Shown here one piece after another: positions 33,554 through 42,672 of a stretch of DNA of 64,000 nt. Under the pieces are notes generated by a model. The model saw only the letters and a list, made by a program, of their open reading frames with translations, had not been told where the DNA came from and did not search any database. Position 1 is the first letter of the stretch, and each line of letters starts with the position of its first letter. The position numbers and the translations under genes are program-made. Source of the stretch: JADJYF01 sp965278995 (lineage in GTDB: Bacteria; Pseudomonadota; Gammaproteobacteria; Ga0077536); contig OZ257136.1 of NCBI GenBank assembly GCA_965278995.1, forward strand, positions 3,472,001 to 3,536,000, given 5' to 3'.

Positions 33554-36500
33554 TTAGTGGTGTAGCAGCATTTTGGCCGCCTGCAGATCAGTTGTAACAG
33601 AACCCTCAGTGAACCAGTTATAGGTCTGTGCCAGCAAGCGGCGACTTTCAGCCAGCATCTCGCGTGCTTCATGTTTTCGACTGCCGGATGCACGGTGCAG
33701 GGCTTGCTGTCGCCGGAGGCGTACCAGGCTCATCGCTGCTCGCAGCGCCAGGGATTTTGCCTGCTGCCTGTTTGCTACCTCCATCGCCGTGCAAAAGCAC
33801 GCTGCCGCTTGAGATTGGCGTTGGGCAGTCACGGGGCGCACGCCGGTTGCGCCCGGCGATGGACGGCTCCGTTGTGGCGCCTGCAGAAGCAACTCTCCAT
33901 GCAGTCGATACAATTCCGACTGATGCATGCACTCGCCGGTCTTCAGCGTACTTTCGAGCGCCTCGGTAACGACTGCAATACCCTCTGCCACCTGGCCGCA
34001 TGCGGAATAGGTTTGCGCCAGCAACGCGGAAAAGTACGGCCTTCCGAGTTCCTGGCGCGTGGCTCGCAAATCATCGATGCCCTGTCGCATTTCGGTGATG
34101 CCTGCGGTCTGATCTCCCAGTGCGGCCGCAGCCCAGCCGTGCACAATCGTACCCATGGCTGCAAATTGCGGGATTTCATGCGCCCGTGTGACTGTCAGGA
34201 GTGCTTCGGCCTGTACCTGCACTTCCGTCACTTCTCCCCAGGCCTGGTGCAGGAATGCGGTCCAGAATCGCGCGAACACTTCACCATACGGATGCGCGAG
34301 ATCCAGCGCTGTTTGAAGTGCACGGGCGATGCTGGTCCGGGCTTGATCCGGATATCCCAGATACCACTGCGCCAGCGCGGCCCAGCACAAACAAAGCACC
34401 TGTGGATCGTCGCCATACAGAAAGATCAGCGCGCGATGCTGCTGCGGCTGGTAGAGTTCAAGTCCTTGCTGCGCGTGGGTGTGAGCAAGGGCGAAATCAC
34501 CCTGGAAAAACGAACTCCCGCTCCGCAGCATATGCGCGACCAGCAGATGACTTGGATCATCGGCGCTTTGTGCGACTTTGATCAGCTGTTGCTTCAGCTT
34601 TCTGGAGTCTTCCGACTGCCATCCGTAACTGAATCTGTTCAGCCCGACCAGTACGGGAAACAGCATCGGATTGTCACCGACTTGATCGCAGAGTTCACGC
34701 GCTCGGCGATAGGCGTTTCTGACTTCCAACGAAGTGTTTCCTTTCGTCATCATAAGCGGCACAGCCAAAGTCGCTTGCAAAACCAGCTCGTGCTCGGCGC
34801 GTTCGTGTGTCTCGGGCAATTGCGGGATGTGCGCAATCCCCCTGTTCAGCAGGTCGATTGCTTCACGGTTTGCTGACCGTCGCAGGGCATTCTGCGCAGC
34901 AACTCCGAGATAATGCACGGCACGCTGAAAATCGTGGCCATGCTCGAAATGCGTGGCCAATTCGGCAGCCAGTTCCCCGGCCCGCGCGCCATACACAGCT
35001 TCCGCGTATTCACCGATACGCCGATGCAGTCGCGCGCGTTCGACCATCGCCTGCCGCTCATAGAAAACTTTCTGATACATGGCATGCAGGAATCCGTAGC
35101 GTCCTGTGAGGGTTCCATCCGGCAAGCATTCCGTCGTTCGCGACCGCAGAAAAAGGCCGCGTCGGACCATCGCTTCGCACTGTTCTTCAACGAGCGCGAT
35201 CGGCTGCGCAAGTCCAGCCGCCACTGCTGCTGCAGAAAATTCCACACCGATAACGCTGCCCACCTCCAACACATGCTGCTCGTCCTGATTGAAGCGCTGG
35301 ATCTGCTTTTCGATGAGCTGACGCAAGCTGTCGGGTACGCCGGTCTCGACATCCTCACGACGCACCCTTACCTGCCATTGCCCGTCGGCCACTCCTGAAT
35401 TCTCCCGAATGACCAGGTCATCGGTCATATTGACCATGAACAACGGATTACCTTCGGTGGTCTGGTGAATAATCCGTGCCACCTCGTGCAGAGATCCGGG
35501 ATGCTGCGTGTCTACGGCAAACCGTAATGCCAGATATTCACTAACCTCGTGTTCGCGCAGAAACCGAAGCGGAATCTCTTTGCACTGCCGATGCATTTGC
35601 AATTCCTGCTTGATTGCTCTCAGAGGATGTGAGGGAACGTTTACATCAGTCTGCCGATAGGTGCCGATTATCAGGAGGCGCGAAACGTCGCGTCGCTGCG
35701 CGAGATAACAGATGAGGTCCAAGGTGGAATAATCTGCCCACTGCACGTCTTCCAGCCATAGCAGCAGCGGCTGGTCGACCGACAGCGCTTCCAACGCTTC
35801 TGCCAGTTCCCGCATCATCCGCCGTTGAGCGGAACCCAGGACCTTTCGTTGCAGGGACTCCAGTTCAGCATCATCGAGCAGAGCTGGCATCTGCACCAAC
35901 CAGGTTGGCGCCAGCTGGCGAAAAATCGGTAGAAGCACCTCCCCATCGGCCTTTCGGCACAGCCGGCCTAACGCTTCGAGGACTGGTAGATAAGCCTCGC
36001 TGACGCCGTGATGCTCGATACACTGGCCACGCGCGATCCGCAGCAACGGAAACGAATACTGAACGCTGGCAATGAATGCGTCGATCAGCGTTGTCTTTCC
36101 GATACCCGGCTCTCCTGTCACAAAAAGAACTTGCCGTGCACCACTGGCGGCGTTCTCCAGCAGGCTGTGCAAATACAGAAGCTCTGCTTCCCGGCCGACC
36201 AGATGGGGGATTTCGGAATGGGTGGATAACGCTAGCTGCGAGCCAGAACTGCTGACGGCTGTCTGCTCATTCCCGGCATCATTCGTGGCTACCTGTGCAA
36301 TGAAGCGATAACCGTATCCCCTTACGGACTCGATAAATCGTGGGGCGTCTGCAGTGTCTCCTAGCAACTGCCGCAACCGACGCATGCGCACCTTGAGTAC
36401 ACCCGGCTCGACGACTTCGGTGGGCCACCCGGCCTGCAATAATGCCTCTTGCGTCACCAGTTGTTCGGCATGCGTGATCAAACAGAGCAGAACGGCGTAG

Positions 36501-36607
36501 TCCTTGGGCGTGAGCGGTAATCGTTGCCCGTCGCGCCAAAGGCATCTCTCGGCCGGATCGAGTGTATACGGCGGAAAGTAGATTGATTGAATGGCTGCTG
36601 AGGTCAT
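33554..36607 (-). CDS. Winged-helix / AAA ATPase / TPR transcriptional regulator
   Basis: A 1017-aa regulator. An OmpR-type winged helix (about 8-105, with LTPKDYAVLLCLITHAEQLVTQEALL and FIESVRGYGYRF) is fused to an ATPase with Walker A GEPGIGKTT (165-173) and LWLEDVQWADYSTLDLI. A long helical-repeat C-terminus follows (about 560-960, for example AIDLLNRGIAHIPQLPETHERAEHEL). Such proteins integrate a signal through the repeat region and ATP state. Two 11-bp direct repeats 12-34 bp upstream of its start (36620-36641) look like its own binding site. The downstream gene is the exported methyltransferase. The inducing signal is unknown. Confidence 0.87.
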   Translation of the reverse strand: MTSAAIQSIYFPPYTLDPAERCLWRDGQRLPLTPKDYAVLLCLITHAEQLVTQEALLQAGWPTEVVEPGVLKVRMRRLRQLLGDTADAPRFIESVRGYGYRFIAQVATNDAGNEQTAVSSSGSQLALSTHSEIPHLVGREAELLYLHSLLENAASGARQVLFVTGEPGIGKTTLIDAFIASVQYSFPLLRIARGQCIEHHGVSEAYLPVLEALGRLCRKADGEVLLPIFRQLAPTWLVQMPALLDDAELESLQRKVLGSAQRRMMRELAEALEALSVDQPLLLWLEDVQWADYSTLDLICYLAQRRDVSRLLIIGTYRQTDVNVPSHPLRAIKQELQMHRQCKEIPLRFLREHEVSEYLALRFAVDTQHPGSLHEVARIIHQTTEGNPLFMVNMTDDLVIRENSGVADGQWQVRVRREDVETGVPDSLRQLIEKQIQRFNQDEQHVLEVGSVIGVEFSAAAVAAGLAQPIALVEEQCEAMVRRGLFLRSRTTECLPDGTLTGRYGFLHAMYQKVFYERQAMVERARLHRRIGEYAEAVYGARAGELAAELATHFEHGHDFQRAVHYLGVAAQNALRRSANREAIDLLNRGIAHIPQLPETHERAEHELVLQATLAVPLMMTKGNTSLEVRNAYRRARELCDQVGDNPMLFPVLVGLNRFSYGWQSEDSRKLKQQLIKVAQSADDPSHLLVAHMLRSGSSFFQGDFALAHTHAQQGLELYQPQQHRALIFLYGDDPQVLCLCWAALAQWYLGYPDQARTSIARALQTALDLAHPYGEVFARFWTAFLHQAWGEVTEVQVQAEALLTVTRAHEIPQFAAMGTIVHGWAAAALGDQTAGITEMRQGIDDLRATRQELGRPYFSALLAQTYSACGQVAEGIAVVTEALESTLKTGECMHQSELYRLHGELLLQAPQRSRPSPGATGVRPVTAQRQSQAAACFCTAMEVANRQQAKSLALRAAMSLVRLRRQQALHRASGSRKHEAREMLAESRRLLAQTYNWFTEGSVTTDLQAAKMLLHH

Positions 36608-36619
36608 CTGCTCTCTTTA

Positions 36620-36641
36620 CCAAAACTTCACTAAAACTTCA
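36620..36641 (-). promoter_or_regulatory. PhoB-box-like 11-bp direct repeats, candidate autoregulatory operator
   Basis: On the plus strand, CCAAAACTTCA and CTAAAACTTCA are directly abutting, giving AACTTCA heptamers with a 4-bp spacer. That 11-bp period is the classic geometry for OmpR/PhoB/SARP winged helices bound in tandem. The site lies directly before the start of a regulator of that class, in the divergent region shared with the PEP-CTERM-like gene at 36777. Confidence 0.5.
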
Positions 36642-36776
36642 CCAGCTTTGGATTGCTGCCCGGGCTCGGGCTTGGCTATGGTGTCGTCGTGATCGCTGGA
36701 CGCAGATGCGGCCAGTGCTTCAGCCATCGGATGGTGAATACCTGTTAATTGACCGATACCAATGGGAGCTATCGTA

Positions 36777-37451
36777 ATGAAACTGTTATCAATCAGTGCA
36801 GAGACGGTCCGCACGATGTGCGGTGCAATCGTGACGATAGGCCTGGCATCGACGTCACAGGCTGCCATCCTGGTGACCAATCTGGGTGAACCACGACGGG
36901 ACGCCTCGACGATCCAGGAAAATCCGACCATCGAAGTGCCATCGCCATGGGGTGCACAGTCATTTTCGACGGACGCCAACGTGTACCGACTCGACACGAT
37001 TGAGACGTTGCTTGGCGATCTGACAGAAGACCCGACAATTGTGGCGGAACTGCGCGCCGATACCGATGGCACAGTGCCTGGCACCTTGATCACGACATTT
37101 TCATTGACCGGGATCACCGCCGGCGCTCCTGCTTCTACGGTACTCACGCCAGTCGGCACGGTGAATCTTGCCGCCAATACTATTTACTGGATTGTGTTGG
37201 GTGCACTTGGCAACGGAAGCTACACCTGGGAATTCGCGGAAGGGAATAATCAGACCGGTCCGGGCGGGTTCGGTAACTATGCGTACTCAGACGATCAAGG
37301 TGCCGTTTGGGTGAATTTCGGCGCAGACAACCCTTACAAGATCACCATCAACGTCGCGCCGATCCCGGTTCCGGCGATGACAGTCCTGTTCGGCCTGGGG
37401 GTTGCCGGTTTGCTCAGCCGCCGCCGGCGCCCGCTTAGCTCACTGCTTTGA
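36777..37451 (+). CDS. Secreted choice-of-anchor-like protein with PEP-CTERM-like C-terminus
   Basis: A 224-aa exported protein. It has a signal peptide (ETVRTMCGAIVTIGLASTSQAA) and a body with ELRADTDGTVPGTLITTFSL and LAANTIYWIVLGALGNGSYTWEF, a pattern seen in choice-of-anchor repeat proteins. It ends PIPVPAMTVLFGLGVAGLLSRRRRP (about 195-219), a short motif, hydrophobic helix and Arg cluster in the style of exosortase or related sorting signals, but with PVPA instead of PEP. GGGAG precedes the ATG at 36777. No sigma-54 element was found upstream, unlike the PEP-CTERM gene at 32049; it shares its upstream region with the large regulator. Confidence 0.75.
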   Translation: MKLLSISAETVRTMCGAIVTIGLASTSQAAILVTNLGEPRRDASTIQENPTIEVPSPWGAQSFSTDANVYRLDTIETLLGDLTEDPTIVAELRADTDGTVPGTLITTFSLTGITAGAPASTVLTPVGTVNLAANTIYWIVLGALGNGSYTWEFAEGNNQTGPGGFGNYAYSDDQGAVWVNFGADNPYKITINVAPIPVPAMTVLFGLGVAGLLSRRRRPLSSLL

Positions 37452-37589
37452 GGTTGATACGGCCGGTCGTTCGAGTGAGTGATAGTCGGCCCGGCGGGTG
37501 ATCGCGGAGATCGACAGCCGATACTGCATTCAGTAGCATCTCCTGCCATGAGCGAGGCGACCGAGCTCTGAACGCGTAGGGAGTATCTG

Positions 37590-39344
37590 GTGAGCTCGAG
37601 CGACCACTCGGCGCCGGTCGAGAGGTTGGCGGCAATTCTCGCGGCAGATGCCGTCGGCTTCTCCCGACTGATGCACGATAATGAACGTGACACACTCGAG
37701 ACGCTTGATGCGTTTCGCGGTGTCTTTCGCGAGCTTATCGATCAGTATCACGGTCGGATCGTGGACATGGCAGGGGACTCCATCCTGGCTGTGTTCGATA
37801 GCGCTATTGGAGCAGTGAACGCCGCCTCAGAAGCTCAGACGGAACTGGCCAGGCGCAACGACGCGCTGCCTGACGAACGCCGGATGTGGTTCCGGGTCGG
37901 CGTCAATCTTGGCGACATCCTGCTCAAGGAGGATGGCACTGTCTACGGCGACGGAGTCAATGTTGCGGCACGTCTGCAGTCCATGGCGAGCCCAGGCGGC
38001 ATCAATATATCCGGAAGCGTATTCGACAGTGTACGCGCCAAAATCGATGTCCCGTTCACGTTCCTCGGCGAACATGAACTCAAGAACATCGCAGCACCTG
38101 TTCCGGTATACGGTATCGGCGCAACGACAGACGCGCGCACGACTTCAGTGCAATCAGCGGCTGGCAGTCAAAGTGAGAGACATCGACCGTCTGTCGTCGT
38201 CATGCCCTTGCAGGTAATCAGCGGCGGCGGCGAGATCAGCTCGCTTGCTGTCGGACTCTACCAGGATATCCTCGGCAGCCTGACGAAACAGACGGCTCTG
38301 GAAGTCATCGGCGGTGAGCGGCGCGAGGGCGTTACAGTTGCTCCCGCTGCGACAGGGGATTTTCAACTTGACGGCGGTATTCGTGCTGCAGGCGGCCGCT
38401 TGCGATTGTCATTTACGCTTATCGAGACTGCTTCACGACGACAGCTCTGGTCTGAACGCTACGATCGACAACTGAGCGAAATGTTCGAACTGGAAGACGA
38501 CATCTCGCAGAAGGTGTCGTCTACCGTCCGTATCCGGATCAAAACCGGTGCTTTCGAGAAATTGCGCAACACACCGAACGAGCAACTTTCGATAGCGGAT
38601 CTGTTGGCGAAAGCGGCTGGACTGCTGATCGAGTCGTATGGCCATAACGACGTGATTGCGGAAATTCTGCGGGTGGCGCTGGCCCTCAATCCTGACCATT
38701 CGATGGCGAATGCGATGAACGTATTCTGTCGCTATCGCACTTTCGAATTTTCCGTGTTTGACCTGCCAGAGGCAATCAACGCGCAATTGCTCGCTCAAAG
38801 CCATCTCGCGCTCACCCAGGACAATGCGAGCTATTTCGCGCATTTGATGGCAGCCTTGATCCACCAGGACCTTCGCGGCGATTTCGCGGCAGCGTTGGTA
38901 CACGCGGAAACTGCACTGAATCTCAATCCCGGCTTTTCACAGGCAACTGCCATGGCTGGTATTGCCAGGATCCATCTCGGCGATGTCGACGAGGGTTTGC
39001 GTCTGCTGCAGAGCGGACTCGACGCTGCACCAGAGGATCCGCATCGCTTTCGGCATCTGCGCGAACTTGGGCTGGGCTATCTCGCGGCCGGGGAACCCAC
39101 CCGCGCAGCGGCTGCCATCGACAAACTCATGCATCAGGCACCCGACATGTTGCGCAATGAACTCGTTGCCGCGCCGGTCTACTGGCAGGCCGGGAGGCAT
39201 GACGACGCGCGCCAGCGCATCGCGCGCGCACTCCTGAGCCAACCGGGTCTGGCTCAGCAGAACATGCGAAGGGTGCACGCCGGCAGTGCGGCCCTGGTGG
39301 CGCTGGTGTTTGAGGGCCTGACGGAGGCGGGACTGCCTGCCTGA
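37590..39344 (+). CDS. Class III nucleotide cyclase with FlgO/TolB-like and TPR regions
   Basis: At 584 aa, the N-terminal class III cyclase domain (about 10-175) keeps both metal aspartates (D20 in ILAADAVGFSRLM, D63 in DMAGDSILAVF) and the transition-state pair in DGVNVAARL, so it should be active, most likely making cAMP. A central beta domain follows (RPSVVVMPLQVISGGGEISSLAVGLYQDIL...DFQLDGGIRAAGGRLRLSFTLIE), of the type found in such soluble cyclases. The C-terminal TPRs run from about 330 to 570. The start is a GTG with GGGAG at 7 nt. It is alone in its transcription unit. Confidence 0.88.
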   Translation: MSSSDHSAPVERLAAILAADAVGFSRLMHDNERDTLETLDAFRGVFRELIDQYHGRIVDMAGDSILAVFDSAIGAVNAASEAQTELARRNDALPDERRMWFRVGVNLGDILLKEDGTVYGDGVNVAARLQSMASPGGINISGSVFDSVRAKIDVPFTFLGEHELKNIAAPVPVYGIGATTDARTTSVQSAAGSQSERHRPSVVVMPLQVISGGGEISSLAVGLYQDILGSLTKQTALEVIGGERREGVTVAPAATGDFQLDGGIRAAGGRLRLSFTLIETASRRQLWSERYDRQLSEMFELEDDISQKVSSTVRIRIKTGAFEKLRNTPNEQLSIADLLAKAAGLLIESYGHNDVIAEILRVALALNPDHSMANAMNVFCRYRTFEFSVFDLPEAINAQLLAQSHLALTQDNASYFAHLMAALIHQDLRGDFAAALVHAETALNLNPGFSQATAMAGIARIHLGDVDEGLRLLQSGLDAAPEDPHRFRHLRELGLGYLAAGEPTRAAAAIDKLMHQAPDMLRNELVAAPVYWQAGRHDDARQRIARALLSQPGLAQQNMRRVHAGSAALVALVFEGLTEAGLPA

Positions 39345-39436
39345 TTTTCGGACACGCACCGTACCCGCAGCGTCACCCTGCTTTGCTACACTCGCTTCTA
39401 TACGCCCGACTCACAACCTCATTCGGAGCATTTACT

Positions 39437-40105
39437 ATGACCGCTACACTCTACGGTGCCAATGTATCCCCGTTCGTGCGCAAGGTCCGGGTCTATCTGG
39501 CCGAGAAAGGCCTTGCCCACGAGTATGAGCCCGTCAATCCGTTCTCGCCGCCCGAGGGATATCGCAAGATCAGTCCGCTCGGCAAGATTCCAGCATGGAA
39601 GGACGGCGACAAGTCGCTGGCAGATTCATCGATCATCTGCATGTATCTGGAACGAACACATCCCACGCCAGCGCTCTATCCGACCGATAACTACGATTAC
39701 GCGCGCGCGTTGTGGTTCGAAGAATTCATCGATGGCGGTATGACACCGAAAGCCGGGGGCAGTGTGTTCTTTCCGCTGGTGATTGCTCCGATGATGATGA
39801 GCCAGCCGGTGACAGCAGAAGTCCGAGCCAACGTCGACAAGTGCATCAAGGACGACATCACCCCGATGTGGCGATATCTCGATGACGAAATTGCCGGCAA
39901 GCAGTTTTACGTCGGTTCTGCGCTCTCGATTGCTGATATCGCAGTTGCCAGTGTTCATGTGAATCTGTGGCACGCGGGCGTCGATGTCGACCGGCAGCGT
40001 TTTCCCAATCTGACCGGTTTTCTCGACCGCATGTTTGCTCGGCCATCGTTCAAGAAACTGATCGAGGAAGAAACACCCATGTGGAGCCGACGGAACGCAG
40101 GCTGA
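39437..40105 (+). CDS. Glutathione S-transferase family protein
   Basis: At 222 aa, the thioredoxin-like N-domain begins TATLYGANVSPFVRKVRVYLAEKGL, with SPFVRKVR as the active-site region. It also has NPFSPPEGYRKISPLGKIPAW and the glutathione-contact ADSSIICMYLE. An all-helical C-domain follows (VGSALSIADIAVASVHVNLWH). GGAG lies 8 nt before the ATG at 39437. Next to a flavin reductase and the catabolic cluster it may detoxify electrophilic intermediates. Confidence 0.88.
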   Translation: MTATLYGANVSPFVRKVRVYLAEKGLAHEYEPVNPFSPPEGYRKISPLGKIPAWKDGDKSLADSSIICMYLERTHPTPALYPTDNYDYARALWFEEFIDGGMTPKAGGSVFFPLVIAPMMMSQPVTAEVRANVDKCIKDDITPMWRYLDDEIAGKQFYVGSALSIADIAVASVHVNLWHAGVDVDRQRFPNLTGFLDRMFARPSFKKLIEEETPMWSRRNAG

Positions 40106-40111
40106 GCGGCA

Positions 40112-40729
40112 ATGTTCTTCAAAACCTGTGACGGTATGCGGCCGGCGCCGTTGACCCATAATCCGGTCAACGCCCTGGCATGTCCGCGGCCGATAGCGTG
40201 GGTCAGTACCATCGACATCGACGGGACGCCGAATCTGGCGCCGTTTTCCTACTTCAACGCGGTCTCGGCCGACCCGCCCTACGTCATGTTCGCGCCGAAT
40301 GCCAAGGCGCCTGGCGCGGTCAAAGACAGCTACGCCAATCTGCAGGCGAATCCCGAGTTCGTAATCTCGCTGGTCAGCCGTGCGCAGGCGCAGACCATGA
40401 ACGCGACCTCCAAGCCATACCCGCTCGGCGTCAGCGAATTCGAAGAGTGCGGCGTGGAGGCAACAGCGTCAGTCACGGTGAGACCGCCGCGCGTCGCGAG
40501 CTCGCATGCCGCGTTCGAATGTCGCGTGTTCAACATCGTCGCCCTGCCTGGCGGTACGGACGACCGCGCCAGTTATGTCGTGATTGGCGAAGTGACCGGC
40601 ATCTACATCGACGATGCCGTTATCGAAGATGGCCTGGTCGTCGAGCGCGCACTCGACCCGCTGACACGCCTCGGTTATTTCAACTACGGTACGCTCGGCG
40701 AAGTTTTCTCGATTCTTCGCCCCGAATAG
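40112..40729 (+). CDS. Flavin reductase family protein (split-barrel FMN-binding)
   Basis: A 205-aa FMN-binding split-barrel protein: RPIAWVSTIDIDGTPNLAPFSYFNAVSADPP is the family core. NLQANPEFVISLVSR and the C-terminal LTRLGYFNYGTLGE follow. Such proteins supply reduced flavin to two-component monooxygenases or act on aromatic compounds. It starts 6 bp after the GST gene, forming an operon, and converges with the carboxymuconolactone-decarboxylase-like gene (4-bp gap). A flavin monooxygenase partner is not adjacent; the LLM enzyme at 20.8 kb is a distant possibility. Confidence 0.85.
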   Translation: MFFKTCDGMRPAPLTHNPVNALACPRPIAWVSTIDIDGTPNLAPFSYFNAVSADPPYVMFAPNAKAPGAVKDSYANLQANPEFVISLVSRAQAQTMNATSKPYPLGVSEFEECGVEATASVTVRPPRVASSHAAFECRVFNIVALPGGTDDRASYVVIGEVTGIYIDDAVIEDGLVVERALDPLTRLGYFNYGTLGEVFSILRPE

Positions 40730-40733
40730 GCCG

Positions 40734-41294
40734 CTAAAGCCCGAAGCCATCGTCGAATATCGACGGCACCGGTGCAGCAATCCCCAGACTGTTGACCATG
40801 ATGGCATGGGTCGTATAGCGCCCCATCACCATCAGCACAGCAATGGCGCCGGCGTGGCCGAGGACCGCCACCACGGCGTCGAGCAGCGCGCTGGTGTCGT
40901 GCCCATCGCGTTCGACCGCCGCAATCACGAAGCGCTGTACCGTACGTTCGTCATCCGTTAACGCCGACGTCTGTTCCGGAGCCAAAGCCTCGACAGCAGC
41001 CACCCAATCGCGACCATAGCCGAGTTTGACAGCCAGGCGCTCATGCTGATTTTTTTCATACGCGACCAGCTTCATCGTCGCCACGGTCAAAGCTATCACT
41101 TCGACGAACCGTGAATCGAGCTCGCCTTTTGCACAATCTGTGAATTCAATGAACGCCATCAGTGCATCGGGTTGATGGGCCGTCGCTGCGAAAAATTCGC
41201 CGAGATAGCCGAGACGGCGGAACTTGGTTTCGAGGGCCGCAGCGATGTCGTCGCGCAGTTCGTCGAATCGCAGGCGGGGGATGGTCGGAGTCAT
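40734..41294 (-). CDS. Carboxymuconolactone decarboxylase / AhpD-like protein
   Basis: At 186 aa, the helical AhpD-like fold is suggested by FRRLGYLGEFFAATAHQPDALMAFIEFTD and SRFVEVIALTVATMKLVAYEKNQHERLAVKLG. In canonical members the second motif carries C-x2-C or E-x-C-H; here the equivalent stretch is YEKNQHERLA, so the peroxidase cysteines are absent, as in decarboxylase-type relatives. The ATG at 41294 precedes the conserved start; the open frame extends to 41891 antisense to the Rieske gene. It is transcribed outward from the divergent promoter that contains operator A, so it is probably part of the MarR regulon. Confidence 0.72.
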   Translation of the reverse strand: MTPTIPRLRFDELRDDIAAALETKFRRLGYLGEFFAATAHQPDALMAFIEFTDCAKGELDSRFVEVIALTVATMKLVAYEKNQHERLAVKLGYGRDWVAAVEALAPEQTSALTDDERTVQRFVIAAVERDGHDTSALLDAVVAVLGHAGAIAVLMVMGRYTTHAIMVNSLGIAAPVPSIFDDGFGL

Positions 41295-41329
41295 GGTTGC
41301 CGCAGCTGGTCCTGGCCCCCGGGAGGGCG

Positions 41330-41352
41330 AAATACTTTGCTTCCTAAGTAAA
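41330..41352. promoter_or_regulatory. Operator A: 23-bp MarR-type site between CMD-like and Rieske genes
   Basis: The 23 bp around the core TACTTTGCTTCCTAAGTA are identical, in inverse orientation, to 51614-51636 upstream of the marR gene. The core is an imperfect palindrome (ACTT...AAGT). A possible promoter for the Rieske operon, TTGCTT-16-TATCCT, would overlap it, so a bound repressor would block it. Length, symmetry and the link to a MarR gene make this a confident operator candidate. Confidence 0.8.
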
Positions 41353-41432
41353 TTACCATATCCTTGGCCGATACAGAAACAGATGTCGCCAATGACGCGT
41401 AAACGACCCGCAACCACAATGGCAGCTGGCCC

Positions 41433-42671
41433 ATGACGTTCGCAGCCCCGACAGCACGCCGGGTCTGGCCAGCGCAGGACTACGCCCGCGTACCTTATTG
41501 GCTGTACACCGACGAGCAGGTCTTCGCACGAGAGATGGAGCGTGTCTTCTGCGGCCGAAGCTGGTCGTATGTCGGACTGGCGGTCGAGATTCCCGGCCCG
41601 GGCAGTTTCAAGACCACCGTCATCGGCAATCGCTCGGTCATCGTTTGCCGCAATCGCGACGGCGAGCTGCGCGCATTCGTCAATCGTTGCGCGCATCGCG
41701 GCGTGAAGTTCTGCCAGCAGAAGCTCGGCAAGACCTCCCGCTTCACCTGCCCGTATCATCAATGGACTTACGATCTGAACGGTGCGCTGAAAGGCGTGCC
41801 GTTCCTGCGCGGCGTCAAAGGTCAGGGTGGCATGCCGGACGATTTCGACCCGGCAGCCCATGGCCTGCAGCCGCTGCGAATCGTCGAACACAACGGCGTA
41901 CTGTTCGCTTCTTTCGATCAGAGCATCGAAGATTTCCCAACCTACCTCGGTGAAGCGAATCGCTATTATTTCGAGCGTGTCTTCGACGGGCGCGAACTCA
42001 AGGTGCTGGGCTATTCACGGCAGCTCATCGCCGGCAACTGGAAACTGATGTTCGAAAACATCAAGGACCCGTATCACGCCTCACTGCTGCATGTATTTCT
42101 GGTGACTTTCGGCCTGTTTCGCGCCGATCAGGAAGCACAGGTCAAGATGGACGACACCGGTCGACACGGTCTGCTCATATCCCGGCGTGGTGAACAAAAA
42201 GCCTCGGAAGCGACGCAGGACATTGCGAACCTGCGCGTGGATTTCAAACTGAAAGACATGCGTCTGCTCGACCCGGTCAAGGAGTTCAAGGATTCCGCCA
42301 CGGTGGTCATGCAGACGCTGTGGCCGAACCTGATCATCCAGCAGCAGTCGAACACCATCGCGATGCGTCAGATCCAGCCGCGCAACCCCGCCTCGTTCGA
42401 ATTGTCGTGGACTTTCTTCGGCTATGCCGACGATGACGCCGCGATGACGACGCGTCGGCTGCGCCAGGCCAATCTCATGAGCGCGTCGGGCCTGGTGTCG
42501 GGCGACGACAGCGAGATCATCAAGCTCGCGCAGGACGGACTCACGCCTTACCCGGATGTCGATGCCTTGCTCGAAATGGGCGGGCGCGACACTGCGGATA
42601 CCGAACATATGGTGACAGAAGCCGCGATCCGCGCGTTTTACAAACACTATCGCGCAGTAATGGAGATCTAG
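41433..42671 (+). CDS. Aromatic ring-hydroxylating dioxygenase alpha subunit (salicylate 5-hydroxylase-like)
   Basis: A 412-aa Rieske oxygenase large subunit. The Rieske cluster ligands C86/H88 (CAHRGVKF) and C106/H109 (CPYHQWTYDL) are intact. The catalytic iron site ENIKDPYHASLLH has D212, H215 and H220. SVIVCRNRDGELRAFVNRC and the spacing resemble NagG-type salicylate 5-hydroxylases and anthranilate dioxygenases. It oxidises an aromatic acid or similar ring using electrons from a ferredoxin and reductase, neither of which is in the window. The gentisate-dioxygenase-like gene of the same regulon would fit salicylate-to-gentisate chemistry. It is first in a two-gene operon behind operator A. 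Confidence 0.9.
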   Translation: MTFAAPTARRVWPAQDYARVPYWLYTDEQVFAREMERVFCGRSWSYVGLAVEIPGPGSFKTTVIGNRSVIVCRNRDGELRAFVNRCAHRGVKFCQQKLGKTSRFTCPYHQWTYDLNGALKGVPFLRGVKGQGGMPDDFDPAAHGLQPLRIVEHNGVLFASFDQSIEDFPTYLGEANRYYFERVFDGRELKVLGYSRQLIAGNWKLMFENIKDPYHASLLHVFLVTFGLFRADQEAQVKMDDTGRHGLLISRRGEQKASEATQDIANLRVDFKLKDMRLLDPVKEFKDSATVVMQTLWPNLIIQQQSNTIAMRQIQPRNPASFELSWTFFGYADDDAAMTTRRLRQANLMSASGLVSGDDSEIIKLAQDGLTPYPDVDALLEMGGRDTADTEHMVTEAAIRAFYKHYRAVMEI

Positions 42672-42672
42672 C

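Noticed and set aside
36660..36776. Sigma-54 promoter for the second PEP-CTERM-like gene
   Set aside because: TGG and GC dinucleotides occur, but never with the required spacing between GG and GC.
41419..41436. Five-codon leader ORF (ATG...TGA) overlapping the Rieske alpha start codon
   Set aside because: Too short to separate from chance, and no ribosome binding site or attenuator structure supports it.
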